NCBI GenBank assembly: GCA_035326105.1
Contig: DAOKYO010000001.1
Location: forward strand, 558,001-622,000
DNA: 64,000 bases
Source: Bacilli bacterium
GTDB lineage: Bacteria > Bacillota_I > Bacilli_A > RFN20 > CAG-826
Direction of reading: 5' to 3'
Within the stretch, counting starts at the first letter, position 1, and every line of letters starts with the position of its first letter. This document shows, in pieces, positions 42,001 to 49,877 of this stretch. The position numbers and the translations under genes are program-made. The notes beneath the pieces are model-generated. The model was not told the DNA's origin. It saw only the letters and a program-made list of their open reading frames with translations, and made no database searches.

Positions 42001-42094
42001 AAATTATACTAGCTGTGGCGAGTATAAGGGTAACAAAAATGACGGACACAAAAGTTACTATCTGATCTTCAAGCGTATTTTTAATTGATTTCAC
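39068..42094 (-). CDS. Multi-domain protein with degenerate GGDEF and EAL domains
   Basis: 1008 residues. Two membrane helices (~15-60), a degenerate GGDEF-like region (~150-280, GEYSDDTLSIFLP), a GAF-like region (~300-470, LGLLYLCSSEKSL), a PAS-like segment with Cys motif (CYKVFRNRDEICQDCPL, ~525-545), another GGDEF-like remnant (~590-690) and a C-terminal EAL-like domain (~745-1000). EAL residues are partly lost: GEMLLR, DNYTGRNLS for DDFGTGYSS, KLEQAA for KID and VKGVET for AEGVET. It should not hydrolyse c-di-GMP and is more likely a receptor or regulator. It lies directly upstream of riboswitch 1 in the same direction. Confidence 0.85.
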   Translation of the reverse strand: MKSIKNTLEDQIVTFVSVIFVTLILATASIIWNYFSSGLFIIYFSILIVSFVIIFVLSYEIIITAKKAGNEIRNAINQLERETNNFGSNQLDSEKGEISIEELSLLENTFHNLLARFASIGRISEDDLIPAEIKERIKSHLPLTKGEFNQTIYYLLRSNQSYRSAYMLVQIKNFNSTFRNDLIDHIQSFFKTAIIGEYSDDTLSIFLPEIDSISLLKSRIRLFYSSFASATVDKNRENIAIADIRVSAVIYPYSGRRDLERDADFALRKTKNYIVYIPQRRNKGLARYENIENISRLFLLNSEPIFKEMRETKDFKSFYDFLKNNLLKFARQFGYMNAGFLLLNPSHEFYDVYFEDTRMNSPATFRRLDNIPTNYLTPIFEEAGDDHCLYGDSSDPLPPKLSSILDNLNISSFFFQTIVDDDKTNLGLLYLCSSEKSLRPLSVSEQTILIFISALFEQLVRQMREVHQDKRRDSLLEHILKINEEYVYIVDKRTRLIHYVSQNLASYFPHQPLIGQKCYKVFRNRDEICQDCPLSNKEPVIIINEISPSPLQARVLNYTGNPNEETIVLKVPSRESLLSNALFVDKDLSIKNRARLIADIREALYTNHRGFILGIRLALDDSEINPLTKDDKLSFLNAISQSIIEAGYENVLFRIDDDALAINFVEAPRPATFNRLEDIYKHIAIKAHHLSEKISFNLALLEYPTDCNDAIILDKTIDDGLNKSAKVGKNILYIIRNRVSRPADRNAYILNFYETATSRNYWESYVQPLINLDNEFVTGGEMLLRLYDPNRAGFIPPNDFVDLYSDNRLMCDQEKAIIRRVGEMWRSLGYTLFRSRGIDRISVNISFDTIINKDFHGFLSGVINQYKFPANFLQLEIDEDIAMLHQDEVRAFIKRNSDLKISFILDNYTGRNLSPNSINSLGFHYLKLEQAAIRSIENDSDSYVNFTHMVNRLKTLNLELIVKGVETERQVNIIKSLGIHYCEGYFYAKPMPIDDYEKYIVSTDQQTI

Positions 42095-42439
42095 AATAAA
42101 CCCTCAACTTCAGCAAACATTATTATATTGTATATTTGGCAAAAAGTGGTAGCGTATGGCAAATTTTTCGATTTTTACTTGGAAAATAAATCAAAAAAAT
42201 GCCGAAAATGCCAATTTTTCAATACATGTATTGGTTTTAAAAAGTTTGTCAATACTAAAAAGTGGGAGAAACTGTCTTAAAACAGGCAAAAAATCGAAGA
42301 AAAAGTGGTTTTTAATTGGCTTTTATTAAATATAATAAAAAACTATGTTATATTTTATGCGAAGATATTATAATATCTAAAAGTTTTATAGGTTTTTAAC
42401 AGCTTTTGTTATGACGTATATCGAAAAGAGATAAATATT
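42095..42439. other. Divergent intergenic region
   Basis: AT-rich gap between the degenerate GGDEF/EAL gene and the diguanylate cyclase gene. It contains the 14-base palindrome GATATTATAATATC (42364-42377), which includes a TATAAT, and repeated short A/T tracts. No GEMM motif and no gene seen. Confidence 0.5.
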
Positions 42440-43645
42440 ATGACACTGATGGGGAAGTTGATTATCGATATTTATTCAATGGTTATTCTCGTGGTTTTGT
42501 TCATTCTTGTGCGTAAACAGATTGATCAAGATCAAAAAGAGAATAAACTTTTTTTCTTGTTGCTTTTTGTGACGATTGGCCTTCTTGTCTTTGATATGTT
42601 GGGAAGCCTAGATGGTGTTTCTTCACCATGGTATCCAATATTGAATAAAGTCGGGAATACGGGTTTATTTATGCTCGCCCAAGTAGCGGCTTGCCTATGG
42701 ATATACTACGTCTATTACACGCTTGTATCGACCGAAAAAAATACTTTTCTTGTCGTTGTACTCTTTGTGTTGGCGATTGCCAACGCGATTTTAACCATTG
42801 GTTCACTTATTCCGGGGACCGATTTGTACTTTACTATCGACAGCGGAAACATTTACCATCGCGCCTCGTTATATCCCTTCTCGGTATTTCTCATTCTCGC
42901 TTGTATCCTTGCTTCGGTAATTCTTGTTTTAGCTAATTATAAGAATATCGATCATGATCGCTTTTTTACATCACTCGGATTTAATATCTTCCCGTTAATT
43001 GGATTAATTATTCAATATTTTGCACCGGGAGTCACTTATTCAATCTTGGGAATGGTATTTGGCTTTATCATCGGGGCAATGAATATTCAATATTCCAATG
43101 CCACGACAGACTTTCTTACCGGGGTCTATAACCGGCGAAGTCTCGATACTTATTTGGCCCGTAAAATAAAGAATATGAAGAAGAATGAAAAGTTTGCCGC
43201 CTTTATGCTTGATTTGAACAACTTCAAAATAATTAATGATAAGTATGGTCATAATGCCGGCGATACGGCCCTTGAAGAAGCCGCGAATATATTAAAAAGA
43301 GTCGTCAGCCCTCATGATTATTTAGCCCGATTTGGAGGAGATGAATTTTTTATTATAAGTAACATCGATAGCGAACGGGATATTCGTTCCCTTGTTTGGC
43401 AGATTCAACGCCAAACAATTCGCTATAATCAGGCTTCATCGCGGCCATATAAAATTGAATTTAGTATTGGCTACTCCGTCTATCGGAAAAATTCGGGAAT
43501 GACGGCAAAGCAATTTAAAAATGTGGTTGATAAATTGATGTATGAGGATAAATATCTCCATTCAATGTCTCCTTCATTTTATGAAGGTGGCAAAAATAAC
43601 GGCGATAGCGATTTTATCGATAGTGAAGATACCACAAAAATATAG
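42440..43645 (+). CDS. Membrane diguanylate cyclase (GGDEF)
   Basis: 401 residues: seven or so membrane helices (residues ~8-210) forming a sensor module, then a GGDEF domain (~215-380). Seen: DFLTGVYNRRSLD, FMLDLNNFKIINDKYGHNAGD and RFGGDEFFI, so the catalytic site is intact and c-di-GMP synthesis is expected. The RxxD inhibitory site five residues upstream reads SPHD, lacking the Arg. AAGAGATAA precedes ATG 42440. Divergent from the 39068-42094 gene and adjacent to the riboswitch locus, it may supply the local signal. Confidence 0.93.
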   Translation: MTLMGKLIIDIYSMVILVVLFILVRKQIDQDQKENKLFFLLLFVTIGLLVFDMLGSLDGVSSPWYPILNKVGNTGLFMLAQVAACLWIYYVYYTLVSTEKNTFLVVVLFVLAIANAILTIGSLIPGTDLYFTIDSGNIYHRASLYPFSVFLILACILASVILVLANYKNIDHDRFFTSLGFNIFPLIGLIIQYFAPGVTYSILGMVFGFIIGAMNIQYSNATTDFLTGVYNRRSLDTYLARKIKNMKKNEKFAAFMLDLNNFKIINDKYGHNAGDTALEEAANILKRVVSPHDYLARFGGDEFFIISNIDSERDIRSLVWQIQRQTIRYNQASSRPYKIEFSIGYSVYRKNSGMTAKQFKNVVDKLMYEDKYLHSMSPSFYEGGKNNGDSDFIDSEDTTKI

Positions 43646-43661
43646 GTCAGTGTTTGTTTTG

Positions 43662-43694
43662 AAAAAGCCGGTGCGTAAATGCACCGTTTTTTTT
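43662..43694. terminator. Bidirectional terminator
   Basis: CGGTGC / GCACCG stem, 6-base loop, eight Ts to the right and five As to the left, between convergent genes. Confidence 0.85.
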
Positions 43695-44724
43695 ACCACT
43701 TGTTATGTGAACGTTCAAAGAACCCCAAAAGATGGTCCAAAACAATTTTTTCATTATTCGGAAGAATGATTGTACCACTGAAGTAACCATGAACTTGGTG
43801 ACACGTCATAAAAATTATTTTTAAATTGGTATTTGTAAAACGATCATAAACCGGATCCATTACTAAGTCGATTTTGCCTTCGGTATCCTTAATGATAAAA
43901 GGATCATTATATTTTCCTACGATATCATTAATAATTTTAACGGGTCCTAATTTATAACTTTTTCCGTTTATAAACAGCATATTCTCGCTTGAATTAGATA
44001 AATCTCCAAAACCATATCCGAGATTTAATCCAAGCAGCCGTCCATCGGGGAGGTAGGCCGAAAGGTTACCCCAATACCAAACTTCTTCGTAGGGCCAAAC
44101 TCCTCGTCCCCAATCTAGAAGACCAAAACTATCCTTCTTATCAAAAGTAATTTTTCGATCTCCGATGGTAACGAGACCATGAGTCAATAGACTATTTATT
44201 TTATAGTTTAAATAGAATTGATAATGGGATGTTGCGTAGGGAGTATTTATGGCCAATGCTTCGTGCTGAGGAAATTCTTCCAGCACGAATGAAAACTTCC
44301 AAGGAATGCGATCTTTAATTCCGTCAGCTTCAAGGTACCGCGCGCTTCCCTTTTTTTCAAAACGAATGTTTGTTCCGCGATAACTAATTGAACTAACATG
44401 ATCAAGTTCTTCGTTAGCCGGCAAATTTAAACTTGGCCCTTTAAACAGGCGCAAAAGACTGATAGTTTCAGTGGTCTTTTCTTTAAGATCAATCAAAGTT
44501 AAAGCGGCATTTTGAGCATAAAAGACGTGCCCTATTGTCAGTTGAACAACATAACGGTCATTATTAATTTGATAAAAGTCCCACTCTTTCAGGCGATAAA
44601 ACCGCCGCACCTTCTTATTGTCATAAGCAAAAAACAAATGACGCGCAAAACCGGGATTAATACTTTTCCCCCGTTTATCAAAAATTGGGGTGTTTGGTAC
44701 GAGAATCTCTTTTTCATTAATCAT
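43693..44724 (-). CDS. DUF2804 family protein
   Basis: 343 residues resembling the DUF2804 family (lipocalin-like beta structure, function unknown). Seen: KEWDFYQINNDRYVVQLTIG, the central LLDWGRGVWPYEEVWYWGN which is the family's most conserved segment, and LGLNLGYGFGD. The start is ATG 44724, 7 bases after GGAGG; an ATG two codons earlier would abut the ribosome site. Translationally linked to the MFS gene whose stop lies three bases upstream of the ATG. Confidence 0.85.
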   Translation of the reverse strand: MINEKEILVPNTPIFDKRGKSINPGFARHLFFAYDNKKVRRFYRLKEWDFYQINNDRYVVQLTIGHVFYAQNAALTLIDLKEKTTETISLLRLFKGPSLNLPANEELDHVSSISYRGTNIRFEKKGSARYLEADGIKDRIPWKFSFVLEEFPQHEALAINTPYATSHYQFYLNYKINSLLTHGLVTIGDRKITFDKKDSFGLLDWGRGVWPYEEVWYWGNLSAYLPDGRLLGLNLGYGFGDLSNSSENMLFINGKSYKLGPVKIINDIVGKYNDPFIIKDTEGKIDLVMDPVYDRFTNTNLKIIFMTCHQVHGYFSGTIILPNNEKIVLDHLLGFFERSHNKW

Positions 44725-44726
44725 CT

Positions 44727-46100
44727 TCATTCCTCCAAGGAAACTTGCAATTTGTTTTCGTTTGCTATGCGCTTGTTAAATTCACGATTGACGAAATATA
44801 AAGGAATAAAGGCGAAAAGGGTAATTATTGCCGCGGCGATAAAGAGGACTTCACTCGGAGCTTTTCCCGCTCGCATAACGCCGGCCACTTCAATGATGGC
44901 ATCTTTTCCCCAGACTTGAATTAACGGATTGGCAATAAGGGAACCAAAGACCATAGGAATCAGCACAAAAAATATAACCCTTATTCCTTCAAATCGACCT
45001 TTTGTTCCTTCCGGATAAAGTGACTTATTCCAAACCATTGCCGTTTGCATGAAAAGAACATAGCCAGTGCCAACAATAATAACGCCGATCAAAAGAGGAA
45101 TATTGGCAATGCTGGTTAAATTGGAACTATCGGCACTGGGAGCAAAAAATGTCAGTTCCAGCAAACCGATAATATTTACGATAAGCGCGATAAGGGCAAT
45201 TAAAGGCGACTTATTGTTGTCTATGGCTTTACCGGCAGGAATAGTGAAGATAATTGCAATCACCAGTCCTAGTCCTTGGATAATTCCAGCGTCGCCTTCA
45301 CTAAAGCCATAGTTATAGATAAATAGGTTACCAATGTGAACAAAATAAACATTAAAACCGATGAAGAAAATTGCGGCTAAAATGTTTACCAGCATAAGTT
45401 CTTTCTGACGGCTGAAGGTGCGAAAATCGAACGACTCAAGAAATTGGGACCAAAACGATCCTTTTTTGTTGGGTTTGAGGTTGGGTGAATCAGCCAAAAA
45501 GAAGAAAGCAAATAGACCGATTAAAGAAACCATTACTCCCATAATGGCAAAAAAGGCCATATATCCAAACCACTGAATTAATAGTCCGCCTAAAATGGTA
45601 CCGATAATTGTACCTATTACTGGCTGAATTGCTAAGGCCGCGCCAATCGAACCTTTATTCTTGTTATCGATTATATCGGCAATCCAGGCATTAAAACCGG
45701 AATCATTACCCATTGAACCGAAAAAAGACATCACTGAGTCGGCAAGTACGACCATGGTTCCTACTAGCCACAACTGCGCATCCAATTTGCTTAAAAAGCC
45801 AGTGAATCCAAAAACGATGGTGAAGAATCCCCAAATAACATAACCGAGCCATATGAAACGTTTCCGTTTGCCGCTTCGGTCACTTATAGTACCAAAAAAG
45901 AAGGTGGAGAATGTCGTAACAATAGCGCTTATTGCTACCATCCAACCGACAATTGAGGAGTAAGGGCCAATGTTCTTATAAACAAAAGTATTGAACCAAA
46001 AATTTTCCAAATTCCAGCAAAGTTGACCGGCGATGCCAATCACCCAAATGAGCAACAACTCACGAGCATGCGAAAGAGAGCGTGTTTTTTTATTATCCAT
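44727..46100 (-). CDS. MFS transporter
   Basis: 457 residues with 12 predicted membrane helices. The loop 2-3 signature is FGTISDRSGKRKRFIWLGY, and the N-terminus AGQLCWNLENFWFNTFVY resembles MFS/GPH-type sugar transporters. The substrate cannot be assigned. It forms a two-gene unit with the DUF2804 protein. Divergent from the GNAT gene at 46209. Confidence 0.88.
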   Translation of the reverse strand: MDNKKTRSLSHARELLLIWVIGIAGQLCWNLENFWFNTFVYKNIGPYSSIVGWMVAISAIVTTFSTFFFGTISDRSGKRKRFIWLGYVIWGFFTIVFGFTGFLSKLDAQLWLVGTMVVLADSVMSFFGSMGNDSGFNAWIADIIDNKNKGSIGAALAIQPVIGTIIGTILGGLLIQWFGYMAFFAIMGVMVSLIGLFAFFFLADSPNLKPNKKGSFWSQFLESFDFRTFSRQKELMLVNILAAIFFIGFNVYFVHIGNLFIYNYGFSEGDAGIIQGLGLVIAIIFTIPAGKAIDNNKSPLIALIALIVNIIGLLELTFFAPSADSSNLTSIANIPLLIGVIIVGTGYVLFMQTAMVWNKSLYPEGTKGRFEGIRVIFFVLIPMVFGSLIANPLIQVWGKDAIIEVAGVMRAGKAPSEVLFIAAAIITLFAFIPLYFVNREFNKRIANENKLQVSLEE

Positions 46101-46208
46101 ATTTTATTCCTCAGTTATTATTATAATAAAAATGATTGCTTATGTTATCCTTTTTTTGTGTTCTACTCGGAAAAGAACCGTGATATATTTTATATATAGG
46201 GGAGAAAT

Positions 46209-46712
46209 ATGGAAATCGAAGTTCGTCCAGCAAGTATAGGCGATAGCATTCGTGTTTTTGAATTAATCAAAAATGCCAGCAAAAGCCAAGTGCAAAATGA
46301 TTTTGGAATCTATGGAATCGAATTGTTTTGGCCCACTACGGTGACGTTAGCGCGTATTAGCGGCGATTTGATTGATGCTTCCAGAGGCCGCAAATTTTTT
46401 GTGGCCACTTATTTTAATACAATAGTAGGGGTAATAGTTGCTGTGACTAAAGGACCCGATTTAGGAAAGATAATTGCTCTTTCGGTCGAAAAAAACTTTG
46501 ATGGTCAGAATATAGAAAAAAAATTATTGGCGGCTATTACGCAATTTCAAAAGCAACAATATAATCAAAGTCAATATATTGAAGTGTTTGAGAGTCAGCA
46601 TGAATTATTGACGTTTCTCACTCAAGTTGGCTTTGCTGAAGTAAGCCGTCGTCCACTGGCGAGAGGAGAAAATCATCTCATGACTTCAATCATTCTTAAA
46701 CGGACAATATGA
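46209..46712 (+). CDS. GNAT-family N-acetyltransferase
   Basis: 167 residues of GNAT fold: N-terminal EVRPASIGDSIRVFELI, strand 4 GVIVAVTKGPDLGKIIALSVEKNF and a divergent CoA loop DGQNIEKKLL in place of Q/RxxGxG/A. Probably acetylates a small molecule or protein amine; target unknown. GGGGAG precedes ATG 46209. First of three acyltransferase genes in a row. Confidence 0.75.
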   Translation: MEIEVRPASIGDSIRVFELIKNASKSQVQNDFGIYGIELFWPTTVTLARISGDLIDASRGRKFFVATYFNTIVGVIVAVTKGPDLGKIIALSVEKNFDGQNIEKKLLAAITQFQKQQYNQSQYIEVFESQHELLTFLTQVGFAEVSRRPLARGENHLMTSIILKRTI

Positions 46713-46724
46713 GAGGTAAGAAAC

Positions 46725-47390
46725 GTGAATCATAATCCAAGCACAACGATTGAACTTGATAGTTTTGCCGGGCGAAAGCATTTTCGGTGGTTCCTAGACT
46801 ATGATGATCCGACTTATGGTATGACCGTCGAAATGGATTTGACGAAATTCTACCGTTTCGTTAAGAAAAGAAAAATTCCGACTTATCTATCCCTTATCTA
46901 TCTCGTTACTTGTGCGCTCAACCAAATAAAAGAATTTCGTTATCGCTATCAAGACGGGGAAATCCTTCTATTCGAGAGAATAGATCCCGCGTTTACAATC
47001 ATGACCGATCAAGGCCTTTTTGATAATGTCGATATTGTGGATTTAGGCTCGGGATTTAATAATTATTTAACACGAGCTCAAAAAGCGGTAAACGATCTCA
47101 AATCAGGAATGGGATTGAATAATCCACAGATAGATGATCGGGTAGATCAATATTATTTCACTTGCTTGCCATGGATTAGTTTTAAAGCCTTAACTCAGCC
47201 GATGACGAACAACGAATTTGCTTTCATTCCGCGCATTGCTTGGGATAAGTTTGCTATCAGCGAAGATAAGGTAACATGCAATTTCAACATTATTGTGCAT
47301 CACGCATTAATTGATGGATATCCGCTCAGTCAAGGTTTTATTGCCATTCAGGATGCTCTGAATCATCCAGAACGCGTTTTTGCCGATTGA
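46725..47390 (+). CDS. Chloramphenicol acetyltransferase-family protein
   Basis: 221 residues, normal length for trimeric CAT. Seen: AGRKHFRWFLDYDDPTYGMT, TMEMD-like strand, YLSLIYLVTCALNQIKEFRY, FTCLPWISFKAL and the catalytic IVHHALIDGYPLSQ (HHxxxDG). The catalytic His and structural Asp are kept, so an acetyltransferase activity is likely; whether chloramphenicol is the substrate is not shown, since many chromosomal members do not confer resistance. GTG start after GAGGTAAG. Confidence 0.88.
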   Translation: MNHNPSTTIELDSFAGRKHFRWFLDYDDPTYGMTVEMDLTKFYRFVKKRKIPTYLSLIYLVTCALNQIKEFRYRYQDGEILLFERIDPAFTIMTDQGLFDNVDIVDLGSGFNNYLTRAQKAVNDLKSGMGLNNPQIDDRVDQYYFTCLPWISFKALTQPMTNNEFAFIPRIAWDKFAISEDKVTCNFNIIVHHALIDGYPLSQGFIAIQDALNHPERVFAD

Positions 47391-47393
47391 ATT

Positions 47394-47894
47394 ATGATTA
47401 GAAGCGCCCGGGCAGAAGATTTATCTTTCGTTTTAAAAATATATCAAGAAGCCAGAGATTTTATTGCCAGTTATAATTCTCCCCAATGGCAAGAGCATGG
47501 ACCGGATGAAAATTCTTTTTGGCGTGATTTAGATAATAAGGCGCTATTTGTGAACGAACAAAAAGAAGGCATATCGGCAGTGATGAGTCTTTATTTTAGC
47601 GAACCGACATACGAGAAGGTATATGGAGGCGCTTGGCCTAAAAACTCTTCTCCCTATGCGGTCATACATCGAATAGCTATTGCTAACGCAGCGCATCATC
47701 AGGGCTTAGCTACACAATTTTTTGATTACGTTAAAACCTTTAAGAAAATTAAGAGCATACGGATTGATACCCATGAGATGAACATTCCAATGAGAAATCT
47801 GCTAATTAAATCGGGTTTTATCTTTGTTGGCGTGATTTTTCTTTCCTATGAAAAAGATAATCAAAGGCTCGCTTATTGCCTAAAAATTAAATAA
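47394..47894 (+). CDS. GNAT-family N-acetyltransferase
   Basis: 166 residues: IRSARAEDLSFVLKIYQEAR, a central VIHRIAIANAAHHQGLATQFF that carries the acetyl-CoA loop (HHQGLA matching Q/RxxGxG/A), IRIDTHEMNIPMRNLLIKSG and a C-terminal beta strand. Resembles amino-group acetyltransferases of the RimI-like or YjaB-like type, target unknown. It begins three bases after the CAT stop, so is co-transcribed. Confidence 0.88.
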   Translation: MIRSARAEDLSFVLKIYQEARDFIASYNSPQWQEHGPDENSFWRDLDNKALFVNEQKEGISAVMSLYFSEPTYEKVYGGAWPKNSSPYAVIHRIAIANAAHHQGLATQFFDYVKTFKKIKSIRIDTHEMNIPMRNLLIKSGFIFVGVIFLSYEKDNQRLAYCLKIK

Positions 47895-47934
47895 TGAGTA
47901 AATACTTCAAAAAGGACCTTTTTTTGTTATTTTA

Positions 47935-47943
47935 TGGTATAAT
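47935..47943 (+). promoter_or_regulatory. Extended -10 promoter
   Basis: TGGTATAAT, preceded by a small AAAAAG/CTTTTT hairpin (47908-47926) that may terminate the acyltransferase mRNA. Start codon 35 bases downstream. Confidence 0.6.
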
Positions 47944-47978
47944 TCACTCATAATAAAGTGGGGAATTAGGAAGATAAT

Positions 47979-48623
47979 ATGGATGATGATAAGGAGAATA
48001 CTTTTTCGTTTTTAGAGTATTCCGACCAAAAGTCTCTTGAGCCACAAGTTTTTTATTGGCGGGGAAAGGCAAATTACTTATTTAAAGAATTAGATCGTGT
48101 GGGTATTACCCCTGCGCTTTTTAATTCGCTAAAAAACGAAGATTACGGTGATCAGCCAATCGAAAATATCCGTTCCATCTGCGCGAATAAAACAATTAAA
48201 GAAATTATTAGCGACGTTTTTTATCCATTAAAGCAAGAAATGGAAAAAGCAATGTGCCGTACGCATTATGCAATTAATGAAGTTCTATTAGGTGAAAAGA
48301 AAGTTGAAAATATTAAATCAATCCACCATCTTTTTGTCACTTTAAGAAGAGATTTGGAAGAAAAAATATACGATGAGCGGAGGGAACTCTATCCTTTTGT
48401 TATTGATAATCATCTGTCGAGTGATTTTCGGTTTGTCCTGCACCTATACTATGAGCAGGCCCACACCTGTTTTGCTTTAATGCAGCAAATTCAGTCGTTA
48501 ATCGGCCATAATGAGAACAATGAAAGCCTAAGTAACATCGCTGATTTGTATAATCAATTTGAAATTTTTGCCTGCATGAGTTTTTATTTTGAAAACATTT
48601 TATTAATTGCCAATTATATCTAA
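47979..48623 (+). CDS. Degenerate RIC/hemerythrin-like protein
   Basis: 214 residues, all-helical. The pattern THYAINEVLL ... LRRDLEEKIYDERRELYPFV ... LYYEQAHTCFALMQQI ... MSFYFENILL follows the di-iron RIC (YtfE/ScdA) family, which repairs Fe-S clusters: HH, DLxxHxxKEExxLFP, EHDxxG and HIHLENNxLFP. Here most His ligands are replaced (EEKI for EPHM, FYFENI for HIHLEN) while Glu residues stay, so iron binding is doubtful. TAGGAAG precedes ATG 47979. The family link is my reading of the pattern and is not certain. Confidence 0.5.
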   Translation: MDDDKENTFSFLEYSDQKSLEPQVFYWRGKANYLFKELDRVGITPALFNSLKNEDYGDQPIENIRSICANKTIKEIISDVFYPLKQEMEKAMCRTHYAINEVLLGEKKVENIKSIHHLFVTLRRDLEEKIYDERRELYPFVIDNHLSSDFRFVLHLYYEQAHTCFALMQQIQSLIGHNENNESLSNIADLYNQFEIFACMSFYFENILLIANYI

Positions 48624-49822
48624 ACTTCCTCGCGATATAACGGCATGCTCATGCAACGGGGTCCCCCGCGACCCCGGGCCAATTCACTGCTGGTAGTAGA
48701 TATTACTTTTACTCCGTTTATTTCAAGCATCCGGTTGGTTTCGTAATTTCGCTTGTAGGCGATTACCTTTCCGGGAGCAAGAGCCAAAGTGTTTGCGCCA
48801 TCATTCCATTGTTCGCGGTCGCTTGCAATGCGACTATTACCTCCGCAGGGAATAACGAGAGCGGGTCTTTTGATAATCTTGCTCAATACTTTTCCTAAAG
48901 AGCCGTTTTCAACGCTGATGCCAACGCTTTTTCGCTTTGGAAAAATTCTAAAGCATTCGCTATGACTGATAAATTGATGATGAGCAACAAATTTATCACC
49001 ATCAACTTGCGTTAATACTGTATCAAGGTGCATAAATGATCTTTTCTTGGGCAAGTTTAGGGCATAAATCTCACGGATATCACTATTTTTAAAAGCGTTT
49101 TCTGCCAACTTTTCAATTCCTGCGGGCTCGCTGCGTTCAGATAATCCGATGAGAATCTTGTCTTTTCCAAGAGCCAAAATATCTCCGCCTTCTAACGACG
49201 AAATGTTGTTTCTTGAATACAAGGGGATGTTACCGGCCAAATCGGAATTATTTTTAAGGATGGTCTCCATAATCAGGGTTTCTCTTCTTCTGGCAGGGCT
49301 AGCCATGCGGCTAATAGATAAGTGATTACCAAGGACGAAGGCGGGATCGCGGGTAAAATATAAGTTTGGCATCGGATCAATTATAAATGGATAGTCGTCA
49401 ATAAACGACCGAAGCCGTCCCTCATTAAAGGAAGGAAATTCCTCTTCGGTTACACCGGAAAAAATTTTCTTCACTAAAGCAGGCAAAGGCAACTGCTGAA
49501 AGTATCCAATGAGTTTTTCCTGATCGTGAGTGTCAACGATTTCATTTTCTTTGAAAAACGAGTAGAGAAAAGCTAAACGCACTTTCTCGTCTCTGACTGC
49601 TTCTTGAAATAAATCTTCAAGATAGACAACTTCTACCCCTTCGTTTTTCATAAGCAAAGCAAATTCATCGTGCTCTTTTTGGGCATCGGGTAAAAAAGGA
49701 ATATCGTCAAATAGCAACTCCGATAAAAATTTGGGAGTAAGGTTTTGTAATTCATAGCCCGGGCGATGAATTACAACTCGCCGTAAACGGCCGATTTCTG
49801 AATGGATGTTTATGTAGTTCAT
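48620..49822 (-). CDS. arcA: Arginine deiminase
   Basis: Converts arginine to citrulline and ammonia. 400 residues, normal length. Seen: MPNLYFTRDPAFVLGNHLS, EGGDILAL, the catalytic FMHLDTVLTQVD (His, Asp), QWNDGANTLALAPG and the terminal GRGGPRCMSMPL with the nucleophilic Cys. No arcB, arcC or arcD is adjacent, so the pathway genes lie elsewhere or the enzyme acts alone. No ribosome site precedes the ATG; a TGGTATCAT box places +1 at the start codon itself. Confidence 0.97.
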   Translation of the reverse strand: MNYINIHSEIGRLRRVVIHRPGYELQNLTPKFLSELLFDDIPFLPDAQKEHDEFALLMKNEGVEVVYLEDLFQEAVRDEKVRLAFLYSFFKENEIVDTHDQEKLIGYFQQLPLPALVKKIFSGVTEEEFPSFNEGRLRSFIDDYPFIIDPMPNLYFTRDPAFVLGNHLSISRMASPARRRETLIMETILKNNSDLAGNIPLYSRNNISSLEGGDILALGKDKILIGLSERSEPAGIEKLAENAFKNSDIREIYALNLPKKRSFMHLDTVLTQVDGDKFVAHHQFISHSECFRIFPKRKSVGISVENGSLGKVLSKIIKRPALVIPCGGNSRIASDREQWNDGANTLALAPGKVIAYKRNYETNRMLEINGVKVISTTSSELARGRGGPRCMSMPLYREEV

Positions 49823-49828
49823 ATGCTT

Positions 49829-49837
49829 ATGATACCA
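49829..49837 (-). promoter_or_regulatory. Extended -10 promoter of arcA
   Basis: TGGTATCAT on the minus strand; six bases separate it from the A of the arcA ATG, so the transcript would be leaderless. Confidence 0.6.
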
Positions 49838-49852
49838 TGGATTTGCTATAAA

Positions 49853-49874
49853 GAAAAAAGCCCCACGGGGGCTT
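49853..49874 (-). terminator. Terminator after the GH94 gene
   Basis: AAGCCCC / GGGGCTT stem, CGT loop, six Ts on the minus strand. Confidence 0.92.
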
Positions 49875-49877
49875 ATT

